Shown one piece after another: positions 41,783-50,825 of a stretch of DNA of 64,000 bases (positions within the stretch are counted from its first letter, which is position 1; every line of letters starts with the position of its first letter). Position numbers and translations under genes: made by a program. A model generated the notes under the pieces. It saw only the letters and a program-made list of their open reading frames with translations, ran no database searches and was not told where the DNA came from. The stretch is from an uncultured Alistipes sp. (GTDB lineage: Bacteria > Bacteroidota > Bacteroidia > Bacteroidales > Rikenellaceae), in assembly GCA_944321185.1 (NCBI GenBank), contig CALUKH010000002.1:124001-188000 (forward strand), given 5' to 3'.

Positions 41783-44079
41783 TAAAAGGTTCCTTTCGGG
41801 GCAAAAATGGCGTAGCCGAAGTTGAAGGTCAAATACATGTTCCGCCAATTCTTCAGATCGTACTTCGTCAGCGAAAGGCTCACCGGCCCGATCGGCGAAT
41901 GATAGACCAGCGAGGCCTCCGAGACATAGTGCCAGCGTTCGTCCTCAACTCCCAGCGGATTGAAGTCGCGCCGGTTGCGGAACAGGGCATAGAAACCCGC
42001 CCGGAAGAAGAAGTTGGGCATCAGATCAAACGTCGGCATGACCCCGCCCGCCACAAAACGGTCGGCCCGGAAATCGGGCATGAAGACCATCCGTGCGTGG
42101 GGCACCGGCGCGTATTCGGGCATCGACATCAGCGAGGCATACTCCGTGTGGAACGACGGATGGTTCGTGTAGACGGCGTCGACGTTCACGCCGAACGAGA
42201 ACCAGCTGCTTTGCGGCAGGTCGAAGAACTTGTTCCACGTAAAGCGCCCGCCGAACCACTGCCGACGCTCGCGCGACATGAAGACCTCCGCATCCCAGGG
42301 TTTGTACTTGTCGCGGCCGTTGACCCAGATTGCCGAGAGGTAGAGCTCCGAACCGCGCCGCGGATAGAGAAACTTGTCGAGCGTATTGCGGGCCAACCCG
42401 GCTCGCAGTGCATAGAAGACAAAACGCGAATGGTCGGTGTCGTCGGCAAACAGCTCCTCGGAATCGTATCGGTAATTGACGTGCCCGCCGTTGAAACGCA
42501 GGGCAAAGACGCTGCGGTGGGTGAGCGGCATGCCGACTCCGAGCGAAAAGAAACTATCGCTGCTCTTGACCTGTTCGGCATTGCGGATGCGGGTGACATT
42601 ACCGAAATAGCCGTGACGGAAGTTGCTCACCGAGAAGTTGTAGGCATAGTCGATGAAGAGCGGTTCGATGGCATAGAAATCGGTCCGTCCGCCGAGCGAG
42701 CCCCACGTATAGAGGGGTCCGAGGTAGAGATCGGCGGCGAGTTGCTGCGAGGTGCGGCCGATCCAGCGGTAGCCGATACCGATGTAGGCCTGGTTGAAGG
42801 CCGTCGAGGAGACGTTGCCGCCGATGGTGATTTTGAAACTGGGGCGCGTCGTAAAGCTGGCCTCGAAGGCGTAGTGCTTCGAGATCGAATCGTAGCGCAC
42901 ACGCGGAAAATCCATCGTCAGATTGCCGTCGGCCAGCACCTCGAAGAGGTTGTCGCGCAGTTCGGCGAAGCCCATCGGACGCTGCACGCCGGGCGTACGG
43001 CGATCGACCTGCACGAAATCGCGAACCAGTTCCCGCTGGCTGCGTTTCAGCCCTTCGAGGTGGTAGTCGTTGAAGACCAGTTCGGGACACCGCCGGCGGA
43101 AGGCCTGCCGACGTTCGGCGTACCACGTCGAGTCGCGGCGCTGACCGCCCACCTTCTCCAGCAGTTGCGGCATGGCGGCCATGGCATCCTCGTAACCGGC
43201 ATTCATGATCGCCTCGGCCTGGTCGAAATCGAGCATGTTGACCCCCACGGCGCGGCGGATGGTGACGCTCCGATCGGCAGGCAGCGTGTAGTCGGTCTGC
43301 TGCATGGCCAGCATGAAGGCCTGGTCGAGGATGTTGCTGTTTTCGCTCGGCGGGGTGTTGCCTCCCGTACAGATCGAGCCGATGATCAGGTCGGGATGGA
43401 ACTCCTCATCGAGGGGTTTCCAGGGGAAGTTGTCGTAGATGCCGCCGTCGTAGAGCAGCATCGAATCGATCGATACGGGCTTGAAGACCAGCGGGATGGA
43501 CATCGACGAACGGATGGCCACGCTCAGATCGCCGTCACGCATCACCACCGGACGGCGGTGGTTCATGTCGCTGGCCACGCAGCGGAACGGCACCATCAGC
43601 CGGTCGAAATCACCCCGGGCGGCGGCCGTGGCCGGGGCGAAGAGTTCGATCAGCGCCAGATCGATCTGCGTCGAGGAGATGAGGTTCGTCGGGAACTGGA
43701 GGCGTTCGCCGGCCGGGTTATCGAGATTCACGCGCACGCTCAGGAACGAGGGGTTGCTGCCCAGCTGCCGGTAGTAACTCATGTAGCGGTTGGGGTCGAT
43801 GCGCCCCGAAACCCACTCCTTGACCACCCCCGTATTGACGATGGCCCGCATCTCGGAGGGGGCGTAACCGGCGGCATACATCGCAGCGATGATCGACCCC
43901 ATGGAGGTCCCGGCGACGTAATCGATCGGAATACCGTTCTGCTCGAGCGCCTCCAGCACGCCGATGTGATAAAGCCCCTTGGCTCCTCCGCCGCTCATCA
44001 CCACCCCTACGCCGCCGGCCTCGGCACGAAGCGTCAGTAGCAGCAGCAAACCCACAAATGAGCCGATTTTACGCAACAT
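41779..44079 (-). CDS. Patatin-like phospholipase fused to an outer-membrane beta-barrel (type Vd/PlpD-like)
   Basis: This 766-residue protein has a signal peptide at about 1-21. Its patatin domain spans about 22-310, with oxyanion loop GGGAKG (30-35), nucleophile Ser59 in GTSMG and Asp211 in the DGG block (LLYDGGIYDNFP). A POTRA-like stretch follows at about 330-400, then a C-terminal BamA/FhaC-like barrel to the end. This order is that of PlpD-type (type Vd) proteins, in which the lipase is exported through its own barrel, and is common among Bacteroidota RssA-like proteins. The last residues (PKGTFY) do not follow the usual Phe-ending pattern, and the stop lies at a repeat boundary. Confidence 0.88.
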   Translation of the reverse strand: MLRKIGSFVGLLLLLTLRAEAGGVGVVMSGGGAKGLYHIGVLEALEQNGIPIDYVAGTSMGSIIAAMYAAGYAPSEMRAIVNTGVVKEWVSGRIDPNRYMSYYRQLGSNPSFLSVRVNLDNPAGERLQFPTNLISSTQIDLALIELFAPATAAARGDFDRLMVPFRCVASDMNHRRPVVMRDGDLSVAIRSSMSIPLVFKPVSIDSMLLYDGGIYDNFPWKPLDEEFHPDLIIGSICTGGNTPPSENSNILDQAFMLAMQQTDYTLPADRSVTIRRAVGVNMLDFDQAEAIMNAGYEDAMAAMPQLLEKVGGQRRDSTWYAERRQAFRRRCPELVFNDYHLEGLKRSQRELVRDFVQVDRRTPGVQRPMGFAELRDNLFEVLADGNLTMDFPRVRYDSISKHYAFEASFTTRPSFKITIGGNVSSTAFNQAYIGIGYRWIGRTSQQLAADLYLGPLYTWGSLGGRTDFYAIEPLFIDYAYNFSVSNFRHGYFGNVTRIRNAEQVKSSDSFFSLGVGMPLTHRSVFALRFNGGHVNYRYDSEELFADDTDHSRFVFYALRAGLARNTLDKFLYPRRGSELYLSAIWVNGRDKYKPWDAEVFMSRERRQWFGGRFTWNKFFDLPQSSWFSFGVNVDAVYTNHPSFHTEYASLMSMPEYAPVPHARMVFMPDFRADRFVAGGVMPTFDLMPNFFFRAGFYALFRNRRDFNPLGVEDERWHYVSEASLVYHSPIGPVSLSLTKYDLKNWRNMYLTFNFGYAIFAPKGTFY

Positions 44080-44094
44080 ATCTCAATTTTTTTA

Positions 44095-44102
44095 TAACTT
44101 TG
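44095..44102 (+). promoter_or_regulatory. -7 box TAACTTTG of the pheS operon
   Basis: Exact TAnnTTTG match 53 nt before the pheS ATG in the 76-bp divergent gap to the patatin gene. Confidence 0.55.
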
Positions 44103-44155
44103 CACGTTACTATGGTGTCCCTCAAAAGTAGGTAAAAAAGAAACACGCACAAAAT

Positions 44156-45181
44156 ATGATCGACAAAATCAATGAACTCCTGCGACAAGTCGAGGAGTTC
44201 AAACCCAAGGCAGCCAGCGAACTCGAGGAGTTCCGTATCCGGATTCTGGGCAAAAAGGGCGAACTCAATGCCCTGATGGAGGAGTTCAAGAGCGTCGCTC
44301 CGGAACTCAAGCGCCAGCTGGGGCAGCAGCTCAACCTCCTCAAAAACAAAGCCACGGAGCGTATCGCCTCCCTGCGCGAGGAGCTGCAGAACGCATCGGC
44401 GGAACAAAGCGCCTCGTCGGGCGATCTGACACGCCCGGGCTCGGCCGAACACCTCGGCTCGCGCCATCCGATCTCGCTGGTCCGCAACCAGATCGTCGAG
44501 GTCTTCTCGCGGCTGGGCTACACCGTGGCCGACGGCCCCGAAATCGAAGACGACTGGCACGTCTTCTCGGCCCTGAACTTCCCGCCCGAACACCCCGCAC
44601 GCGACATGCAGGACACGTTCTTCATCGAGAAGGATCCCGACATCCTGCTGCGTACGCACACCTCGTCGATCCAGGTGCGCACGATGGAGCGTCAGCGCCC
44701 GCCGATCCGCGTCATCTGCCCGGGCCGCGTCTTCCGCAACGAGGCCATCTCCTACCGCGCCCACTGCATCTTCCACCAGATCGAAGGCCTCTACATCGAC
44801 GAGGGGGTTTCGTTCGCCGACATGAAGCAGTCACTGCTCTACTTCGCCAAGGAGGTCTTCGGCGAACATACGGCCATCCGCATGCGTCCGTCGTACTTCC
44901 CCTTCACGGAGCCCTCGGCCGAGGTCGACGTCTCGTGCAACCTCTGCGGCGGCAAGGGTTGCGCCGTCTGCAAGGGTACCGGCTGGCTCGAAATCATGGG
45001 CTGCGGAATGGTTGACCCGAACGTCCTGAAGGCCAACAACATCGATCCCGAAAAATACTCCGGATTCGCCTTCGGCATGGGAGTTGAACGCATCGCCATG
45101 CTCAAGTACGGCGTGAAGGACCTGCGCCTCTATTTCGAAAACGACGTGCGCTTCCTCCACCAGTTTGATCAGGCGCTCTAA
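44156..45181 (+). CDS. pheS: Phenylalanyl-tRNA synthetase alpha subunit
   Basis: This 341-residue protein has an N-terminal coiled coil that binds tRNA (about 1-95) and a class II catalytic core. Motif 2 reads RVICPGRVFRNEAISYRAHCIFHQIEG, shown here only as the blocks PGRVFRNE and FHQIEG. Motif 3 is GFAFGMGVERIAML. A Cys-rich block CNLCGGKGCAVCKGTGW sits around residue 262, typical of the bacterial alpha chain in this phylum. pheT is not adjacent; a TPR gene follows 15 bp downstream. Confidence 0.97.
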   Translation: MIDKINELLRQVEEFKPKAASELEEFRIRILGKKGELNALMEEFKSVAPELKRQLGQQLNLLKNKATERIASLREELQNASAEQSASSGDLTRPGSAEHLGSRHPISLVRNQIVEVFSRLGYTVADGPEIEDDWHVFSALNFPPEHPARDMQDTFFIEKDPDILLRTHTSSIQVRTMERQRPPIRVICPGRVFRNEAISYRAHCIFHQIEGLYIDEGVSFADMKQSLLYFAKEVFGEHTAIRMRPSYFPFTEPSAEVDVSCNLCGGKGCAVCKGTGWLEIMGCGMVDPNVLKANNIDPEKYSGFAFGMGVERIAMLKYGVKDLRLYFENDVRFLHQFDQAL

Positions 45182-45196
45182 ACCCCTCCGAACGGC

Positions 45197-46999
45197 ATGA
45201 AACGACTCACGGCAATCTCGATATGCAGCCTCGTCCTCTTCTCGGCGGCCTTCGTCTCCGGAAAGGGGGTGCGGACCGCCGGTGCGGTGTATCCCGATTC
45301 GCTGTCGAGTGTCTGGCTCTACACCGAAGGGGTCAAGCAAAACACCATCTTCGAGGATACGACGCGGGCCAACGGACTCTTCCGCGAGGCGATCCGCCGC
45401 GATTCGAACTACGCCCCGGCCTGGTACGAACTGGCCGGGAATCTGCTCGCCACGTCGCCCGACGAGGCGGTTGAGGCTGCCCGCCGCGCCCGCCAGCTCG
45501 ATACGGACAACCTCTGGTACCAGCGTTTCTACGGTCAGGCACTGCTCATGACCCAACGCTACAACGAGGCCCTGCAGGTCTACAACCGGCTGATGGAGGA
45601 GGACCCCTCGGATCCGGACAACTACCGGTTGGTGGCGGCCCTCTATGAACAGCGGGGACGCCCCTACAGCGCCCTGATGACGCTCGATTCGGCCGAAGTG
45701 CGTTTCGGACGCATTCCGCTGCTGAGCGGCATGAAACGCCGGCTGCTGGTGGCCACCAATCAGGTGGACAAGGCCCTCGACGAGGCCCGCAGGATGGTCG
45801 ACGAGGCCCCTTATGATGCCGACAACCACGTGGTGCTGGCCGACCTGTATGCCGCCAAGAACGAGGATTCGCTGGCCATGAGCGAATACCGGCGTGCCCT
45901 GGCGATCGATTCCACGAAGATCGAAACCCTTGTATCGCTGAGCGACTTCTACGCCCGGCGTCAGGATTACCGTTCGCTGCTGGCCGTCACGCGCAAACTC
46001 TTCCTCGCGGATAACTTTCCGCTCGAGATGAAGATCAAACGCTTCGAGAACTTCACCTCCGACACGCGTTTCTACCGCGAATACTACTTCCAGCTGAACG
46101 ACCTGGCCTCGATTCTGGCCATCCACTATCCCAACGAACCGAAGGTTGTGGAGCTCTATGCCGGCCATCTGATCGCCTCGGGCGAACTGGAGATGGCGCT
46201 GGATCTCTACAAAAACCACCTCGACGACCAACCGCCCGTCGAGGAGTACTACGCGGCGGTGATCGACATCGAGAGCTACCTGCAGCATCCCGATTCGGTG
46301 GAAAAATACGTCACGCGGGGGCTGCAGCTCTTCCCCGACCGGATCGGGTTCCACCTCTCGAAGGGGCACGTGATGAACCAGATGAAGCAGTACGACCGTG
46401 CCATCAAGGCCTACCGCGAATCGCTGCGCTATGCCGATACGGATTCGCTGCGCAGCGTGGTCTGGGGCATGATCGGCGACACGTGGCACCAGAAGGCTAT
46501 CCTCACCTATTCGATCCCCGAAGAGGAGCTCTTCGCTCGGGAACGGCTCGGAGGCCGGCGCGGAATCGACCGCCGTGCCATGAAACAGTGCTACAAGGCC
46601 TATGAGCGAAGCCTCGCCCTGTGGCCCGACAATACGCTGGTGCTGAACAACTACGCCTATTTTCTCTCTCTTGAGGAGCGGGATCTCGACCGGGCGCTGG
46701 TCATGGCCAGCCGCGTGGTCGAACTCACGGACAACAACCCCACCTACCTCGATACGCGGGCCTGGGTCCTCTACAAGCTCGGATGTACGGAGGAGGCGCG
46801 GCGGATCCTGCAGAAGGCCGTGGCGCTCGATGCTCAGAAGAGCCCCGATCTGTTGGTCCACTACGGCGACGTGCTGCACGAACTGGGCGAACAGTTCATG
46901 GCAGAAATCTACTGGCAGCGGGCCCGCGAAATGGGGTATAATGCCCGTCTGATCGAACGCCGCCTGCAGCAGCCCGCCAAACCCAAATCCGACGAATAA
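45197..46999 (+). CDS. Exported TPR-repeat protein
   Basis: This 600-residue protein has a signal peptide (MKRLTAISICSLVLFSAAFVSG) and is built of tetratricopeptide repeats from about residue 45 to 590. Examples are NYAPAWYELAGNLLATSPDEAVEAAR-type units, DADNHVVLADLYAAKNEDSLA and DRAIKAYRESLRYAD. TPR arrays bind other proteins; here it is probably periplasmic. It lies between pheS (15 bp) and an EnvC-like gene (10 bp). In Bacteroidota such TPR proteins are often neighbours of M23/EnvC genes, which hints at a role in cell-wall remodelling at division (inference). Confidence 0.85.
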   Translation: MKRLTAISICSLVLFSAAFVSGKGVRTAGAVYPDSLSSVWLYTEGVKQNTIFEDTTRANGLFREAIRRDSNYAPAWYELAGNLLATSPDEAVEAARRARQLDTDNLWYQRFYGQALLMTQRYNEALQVYNRLMEEDPSDPDNYRLVAALYEQRGRPYSALMTLDSAEVRFGRIPLLSGMKRRLLVATNQVDKALDEARRMVDEAPYDADNHVVLADLYAAKNEDSLAMSEYRRALAIDSTKIETLVSLSDFYARRQDYRSLLAVTRKLFLADNFPLEMKIKRFENFTSDTRFYREYYFQLNDLASILAIHYPNEPKVVELYAGHLIASGELEMALDLYKNHLDDQPPVEEYYAAVIDIESYLQHPDSVEKYVTRGLQLFPDRIGFHLSKGHVMNQMKQYDRAIKAYRESLRYADTDSLRSVVWGMIGDTWHQKAILTYSIPEEELFARERLGGRRGIDRRAMKQCYKAYERSLALWPDNTLVLNNYAYFLSLEERDLDRALVMASRVVELTDNNPTYLDTRAWVLYKLGCTEEARRILQKAVALDAQKSPDLLVHYGDVLHELGEQFMAEIYWQRAREMGYNARLIERRLQQPAKPKSDE

Positions 47000-47009
47000 A
47001 CACGCCGCC

Positions 47010-48131
47010 ATGAAAGCCGCCGTTCACCTCTTGACGCTCAGTTTTCTGCTCTTCGCCATCGGGGCCTCGGCCCAGAACAGCCAGGTCGAAAAGCAGAAAC
47101 GGGTCATTGCGGAGCTCGAAAAACGCATCGCCAACGAGGAGCGTGCCATCGCCAAACTCAAGAAGGACCGCGCCTCCAACGAAGAACGGGTGCGGCGCCT
47201 GGCCCGCCAGATCGATTCGCGCAACCAGCTGCTCGACGAAACCGAAAAACAGGCCTCCTCGCTGCAGGAGGAGATCGCCCGCAAGGACAGCGTGGCCGGT
47301 TCGCTGGCCTCGAAACTCGACCGCGACCGCGCCCAATACCGCGAAATGGTGCGCGAAGCCTACCGCAACTACCGTCAGAACAACTACGTGACTTACCTCT
47401 TCTCGTCGCGCGACTTCTTCGACATGGCCCGCAAGATCACCATGCTGCGCGAAATCGCCGCCATGCGCGAAAGCAAGATGCGCGACATCGAGCAATTGTC
47501 CGAACAGGTCCGCATCGAAAAGGAGGGGCTGGACCGTCGTCACCGCTCGCTGGATTCGGTCAAGCAGCAGCTGTCGGCCCAGCGTGAAAAACTCGAACGC
47601 GATTCGCGCAATGCCCGGGCCAATATCCGCACGATGAGCCAGCAGGAGAAGTCGGCCCTGCGCCGCAAGGTCGATCAGGAGCAGCGTCTCGACGCCGCCA
47701 TCGCCGAACTGCGCAAGCTCACGAAGGGGAACAAGGAGGGTGCCTCGTTCTCGGCCAAGACCTCGGGACTGCGGCTTCCGGTGGCCTCGGGACGCGTGAA
47801 ACGCTATCGCGAGAACATGGCCGAAATCACCGGTCCGAAGGGTGCCAGCGTCATCTCGATCTACGAGGGAAAGGTGATGGATGTCAAACGCAACCGCATT
47901 ACCAACAAATACGACGTTTACGTGGCTCACGGCGAATATCTGACCTCCTATGCCAACCTGGGTACGATCTGCGTCGAAAAGGGCCAGAAAGTGGCCAGAA
48001 ACCAGCAACTGGGAACCATCGGCTCGGCCGTCGACGTGATGACCATGGAGACGGAGTACAAACTCGTCTTCGGCATCTATCCCCCGAATCCGAACCAGAA
48101 GATGCGCGCGGAAAACTGCTTCAGGAAGTAG
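47010..48131 (+). CDS. EnvC/NlpD-like protein with degenerate LytM (M23) domain
   Basis: This 373-residue protein has a signal peptide at about 1-21 (ending GASAQ), a long coiled coil at about 22-245 (KQKRVIAELEKRIANEERAI, then LARQIDSRNQLLDETEKQAS) and a LytM-like domain at about 250-365 (LRLPVASGRVKRYREN, YVAHGEYLTSYANLGTICVEKGQKV). The zinc ligands are absent: the HxxxD pair is replaced around NMAEITGPKG and the terminal HxH is replaced by TMETEYKLVF. As in E. coli EnvC it should not cleave peptidoglycan but could activate N-acetylmuramyl-L-alanine amidases at the septum. It ends an operon with pheS and the TPR gene. Confidence 0.85.
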   Translation: MKAAVHLLTLSFLLFAIGASAQNSQVEKQKRVIAELEKRIANEERAIAKLKKDRASNEERVRRLARQIDSRNQLLDETEKQASSLQEEIARKDSVAGSLASKLDRDRAQYREMVREAYRNYRQNNYVTYLFSSRDFFDMARKITMLREIAAMRESKMRDIEQLSEQVRIEKEGLDRRHRSLDSVKQQLSAQREKLERDSRNARANIRTMSQQEKSALRRKVDQEQRLDAAIAELRKLTKGNKEGASFSAKTSGLRLPVASGRVKRYRENMAEITGPKGASVISIYEGKVMDVKRNRITNKYDVYVAHGEYLTSYANLGTICVEKGQKVARNQQLGTIGSAVDVMTMETEYKLVFGIYPPNPNQKMRAENCFRK

Positions 48132-48239
48132 CAGCCGACCGCCTGCATCTACAACAATCCCGGGCATCGGTGCGGAAAGGGCGCAGGACATAGTCGTGCA
48201 CCAACCATCCGCCGACCGACCCGATAAAACCATTTTGAG

Positions 48240-48671
48240 ATGGCTGTAAAATACTTTACCGACGACTGCCGGTACCGCTATCCGCAGAAGCGGCTCACGG
48301 CACAATGGCTTCGCGAGGTGGCCCGCGCCGAGGGCTATGAACTGGGTGATGTCTGCTACATCTTCTGCTCGGCGCAACGGTTGCTGGAGATGAACCGGCA
48401 ATACCTCGGCCACGACTATTACACCGATGTCATCACCTTCGACTACAGCGACCGCAAGGGGACGCACATTGTCTCAGGCGATATCTTCATCGATGTGGAG
48501 ACCGTTGCGGACAATGCGCGGCAATACGGTGCCACGACACTGCAGGAGATGCGCAGGGTAGTGGTCCACGGGGTACTTCACCTTTGCGGGCAGAACGACA
48601 AAACGCCCCGCACCAACGCCCAAATGCACCGTAAGGAAGATAAATACTTGAAATTCTGGGAGAAACAATGA
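48240..48671 (+). CDS. ybeY: Endoribonuclease / rRNA maturation factor YbeY
   Basis: This 143-residue protein has the YbeY fold with [26 protein letters not shown] and the metal site [13 protein letters not shown]. The first two His of the usual HGxLHLxGxDH are present; the third is not at its usual place (Lys follows the Asp). I believe this variation is common in Bacteroidota. YbeY acts in 16S rRNA 3'-end maturation and ribosome quality control. Its stop overlaps the mnmG start by 4 bp, so the two are translationally coupled. Confidence 0.93.
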   Translation: MAVKYFTDDCRYRYPQKRLTAQWLREVARAEGYELGDVCYIFCSAQRLLEMNRQYLGHDYYTDVITFDYSDRKGTHIVSGDIFIDVETVADNARQYGATTLQEMRRVVVHGVLHLCGQNDKTPRTNAQMHRKEDKYLKFWEKQ

Positions 48672-50674
48672 CCCTCGATTACGATATCATCGTCATCGGC
48701 GGCGGACACGCCGGATGCGAAGCCGCTTCGGCGGCCGCACGCCTCGGTTCACGGACCCTGCTGCTGACGATGGACATGACGAAAATGGCTTCGATGTCGT
48801 GCAATCCGGCAGTTGGAGGAGTAGCTAAAGGTCAGATTGTCAGAGAGATAGACGCTTTAGGCGGCCAAATGGGACGCATTACGGATCTCACGGCCGTGCA
48901 GTTTCGGATGCTGAACATGTCGAAAGGGGCGGCCATGTGGAGTCCCCGGGCGCAATGCGACAAGACCCGTTTCTCGGAGGAGTGGCGCCATACGCTGGAG
49001 AACACAGCAAACCTCTATATCTGGCAGGATGCCGCCACGGAACTGCTCTTCAGCCTTGCGGACGGAACTCCGCTGGAGATCGATTCAGCACCTTCCGAAT
49101 CAGGTAGTGTCCAGAACAAAACAACCGACCAACCGATTGCAGAAAGAGATCCACTTATTTGCAACGAACCGACCTCCATCGCCGGAAAACGATATAAAAT
49201 CCGCGGCGTACGAACCCGAATGGGGGTAGAATTCAGCTGCCGGGCTGTCGTATTGACGGCCGGGACCTTCCTCGACGGAATGATGCATTGCGGCGCAGCC
49301 CATGCCGAAGGGGGCAGAGCCGGGGATGCTGCATCGCACGGTATTACGGCCTGCCTGCAAAAAGTCGGTTTTGAAACCGGGCGCATGAAGACCGGAACTC
49401 CAGCCCGACTTGACGCAAGAACCATCCATTTCGAGAAACTAGAGCCGCAATATGGTGATGAAAAGCCCTCAAAATTTTCATTTTCACACGAAACACAACC
49501 CGTTCAGGATCAAATGCCGTGTTACCTGATCTATACAAGTCCGGAAGTTCACGCCATTCTGCGATCTGGGTTCGATCGCTCGCCACTTTTCAACGGGACC
49601 ATTCACGGCATCGGACCGCGTTATTGCCCCTCGATCGAAGACAAACTACGCACCTTTGCCGACAAGGAACAGCATCAACTTTTCCTTGAGCCCGAAGGCC
49701 GCACGACCAACGAATATTACCTGAACGGTTTCTCGTCATCGCTGCCCTGGGAAGTGCAATGGCAGGCGCTGCACAAGATACACGGGCTGGAAGAGGTGCA
49801 TCTTTACCGACCGGGTTATGCCATCGAATATGACTATTTTCCACCGACGCAACTTGACCATTCACTCGAAACCAAGCGTGTTTCGGGCCTTTATTTTGCC
49901 GGGCAGGTCAACGGAACGACCGGATATGAGGAGGCAGCTGCACAGGGTCTGATGGCCGGAATCAATGCACACCGCGCATTGAAAGGGGAGGAGCCAATCG
50001 TTTTGCAACGCGACGAAGCCTATATTGGCGTATTGATCGACGATCTGGTAACAAAGGGAGTCGACGAGCCTTACCGGATGTTTACCTCGAGAGCCGAATA
50101 TCGAATTCTACTCCGTCAGGATAATGCAGACCTGCGACTCACCCCGCTGGGATATAAAATCGGGCTAATTTCAGAGGAAAGATACGCCTATTTCGAGAAA
50201 AAACACAAAGACATTGAATCACTTGTCGACTTCTCACATGAATTAAGCGTCAAAGCCGCCGAAATTTCCGAGTATTTAAAATCGATCGGATCAGAACCTC
50301 TGACACAAGGAAGAAAGTTACATGATATTCTGATGCGAAACAATGTAACATTTGAATCACTGGAGAAAGTACTTCCAAAGCTGCACAAGTTTATTAAATC
50401 GAATCAAATAACCCCTGAGGCAATCGAAGAAGCAGAGATCCAGATTAAATACAGAGGGTATATCGAACGAGAAAAATTCATAGCAGAAAAGTTACATCGG
50501 CTGGAAAACATACGAATACCAGAGAACTTTGATTTCTTTTCAATGAATTCATTAACGATCGAAGCCCGTCAAAAGCTAAGCCGGATCCACCCAAAAACAA
50601 TAGGCCAAGCATCCCGAATTCCCGGAGTTTCACCAGCCGACGTCAACGTTCTACTCATCAAATTCGGCAGATAA
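48668..50674 (+). CDS. mnmG: tRNA uridine-5-carboxymethylaminomethyl modification enzyme MnmG (GidA)
   Basis: This 668-residue flavoprotein has the FAD-binding [21 protein letters not shown] at the N-terminus and [23 protein letters not shown]. Later blocks are [33 protein letters not shown] [10 protein letters not shown], and [22 protein letters not shown]. With MnmE it modifies wobble uridine 34. It is about 40 residues longer than usual, with an insert around residues 125-170 (from about [15 protein letters not shown] to IAGKRYK). Base composition drops in the 3' half: I count 47 G/C in 50161-50280 (39%). Near-parS sites follow the gene directly. MnmG genes are often close to oriC. Confidence 0.97.
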   Translation: MTLDYDIIVIGGGHAGCEAASAAARLGSRTLLLTMDMTKMASMSCNPAVGGVAKGQIVREIDALGGQMGRITDLTAVQFRMLNMSKGAAMWSPRAQCDKTRFSEEWRHTLENTANLYIWQDAATELLFSLADGTPLEIDSAPSESGSVQNKTTDQPIAERDPLICNEPTSIAGKRYKIRGVRTRMGVEFSCRAVVLTAGTFLDGMMHCGAAHAEGGRAGDAASHGITACLQKVGFETGRMKTGTPARLDARTIHFEKLEPQYGDEKPSKFSFSHETQPVQDQMPCYLIYTSPEVHAILRSGFDRSPLFNGTIHGIGPRYCPSIEDKLRTFADKEQHQLFLEPEGRTTNEYYLNGFSSSLPWEVQWQALHKIHGLEEVHLYRPGYAIEYDYFPPTQLDHSLETKRVSGLYFAGQVNGTTGYEEAAAQGLMAGINAHRALKGEEPIVLQRDEAYIGVLIDDLVTKGVDEPYRMFTSRAEYRILLRQDNADLRLTPLGYKIGLISEERYAYFEKKHKDIESLVDFSHELSVKAAEISEYLKSIGSEPLTQGRKLHDILMRNNVTFESLEKVLPKLHKFIKSNQITPEAIEEAEIQIKYRGYIEREKFIAEKLHRLENIRIPENFDFFSMNSLTIEARQKLSRIHPKTIGQASRIPGVSPADVNVLLIKFGR

Positions 50675-50677
50675 AAC

Positions 50678-50693
50678 AGTTCCACGTGGAACA
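50678..50693. other. parS-like site 1 (ParB binding)
   Basis: AGTTCCACGTGGAACA matches TGTTCCACGTGGAACA at 15 of 16 bases. It starts 4 bp after the mnmG stop, in non-coding DNA. Confidence 0.8.
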
Positions 50694-50713
50694 ATTTATA
50701 TTATACCGAGAAA

Positions 50714-50729
50714 TGCTCCACGTGGAACA
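50714..50729. other. parS-like site 2 (ParB binding)
   Basis: TGCTCCACGTGGAACA matches at 15 of 16 bases. It lies 36 bp from site 1 in the same 151-bp convergent gap. Confidence 0.8.
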
Positions 50730-50747
50730 CAAAAAGCACAGACATTA

Positions 50748-50781
50748 AAAAAAACCTCTTACATAAGTAAGAGGTTTTTTT
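50748..50781. terminator. Bidirectional terminator between mnmG and ilvE
   Basis: A perfect 15-bp stem (AAAAAAACCTCTTAC with GTAAGAGGTTTTTTT) around an ATAA loop has T-runs on both strands and separates the two convergent genes. Confidence 0.93.
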
Positions 50782-50825
50782 AATATAAAGAAAATACTCG
50801 CTAAAGTAGAGAAAAACTCAATTAT

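Noticed and set aside
45825..45840. ACCACGTGGT in the TPR gene, and CACGTGG in galE near 16384, as further parS sites
   Set aside because: They match the central CACGTG only and fail in the outer positions of the 16-mer.
48240..48671. YbeY missing its third metal His as a loss of function
   Set aside because: The GxxDKT variant seems usual for this phylum, so I did not list it as an anomaly.
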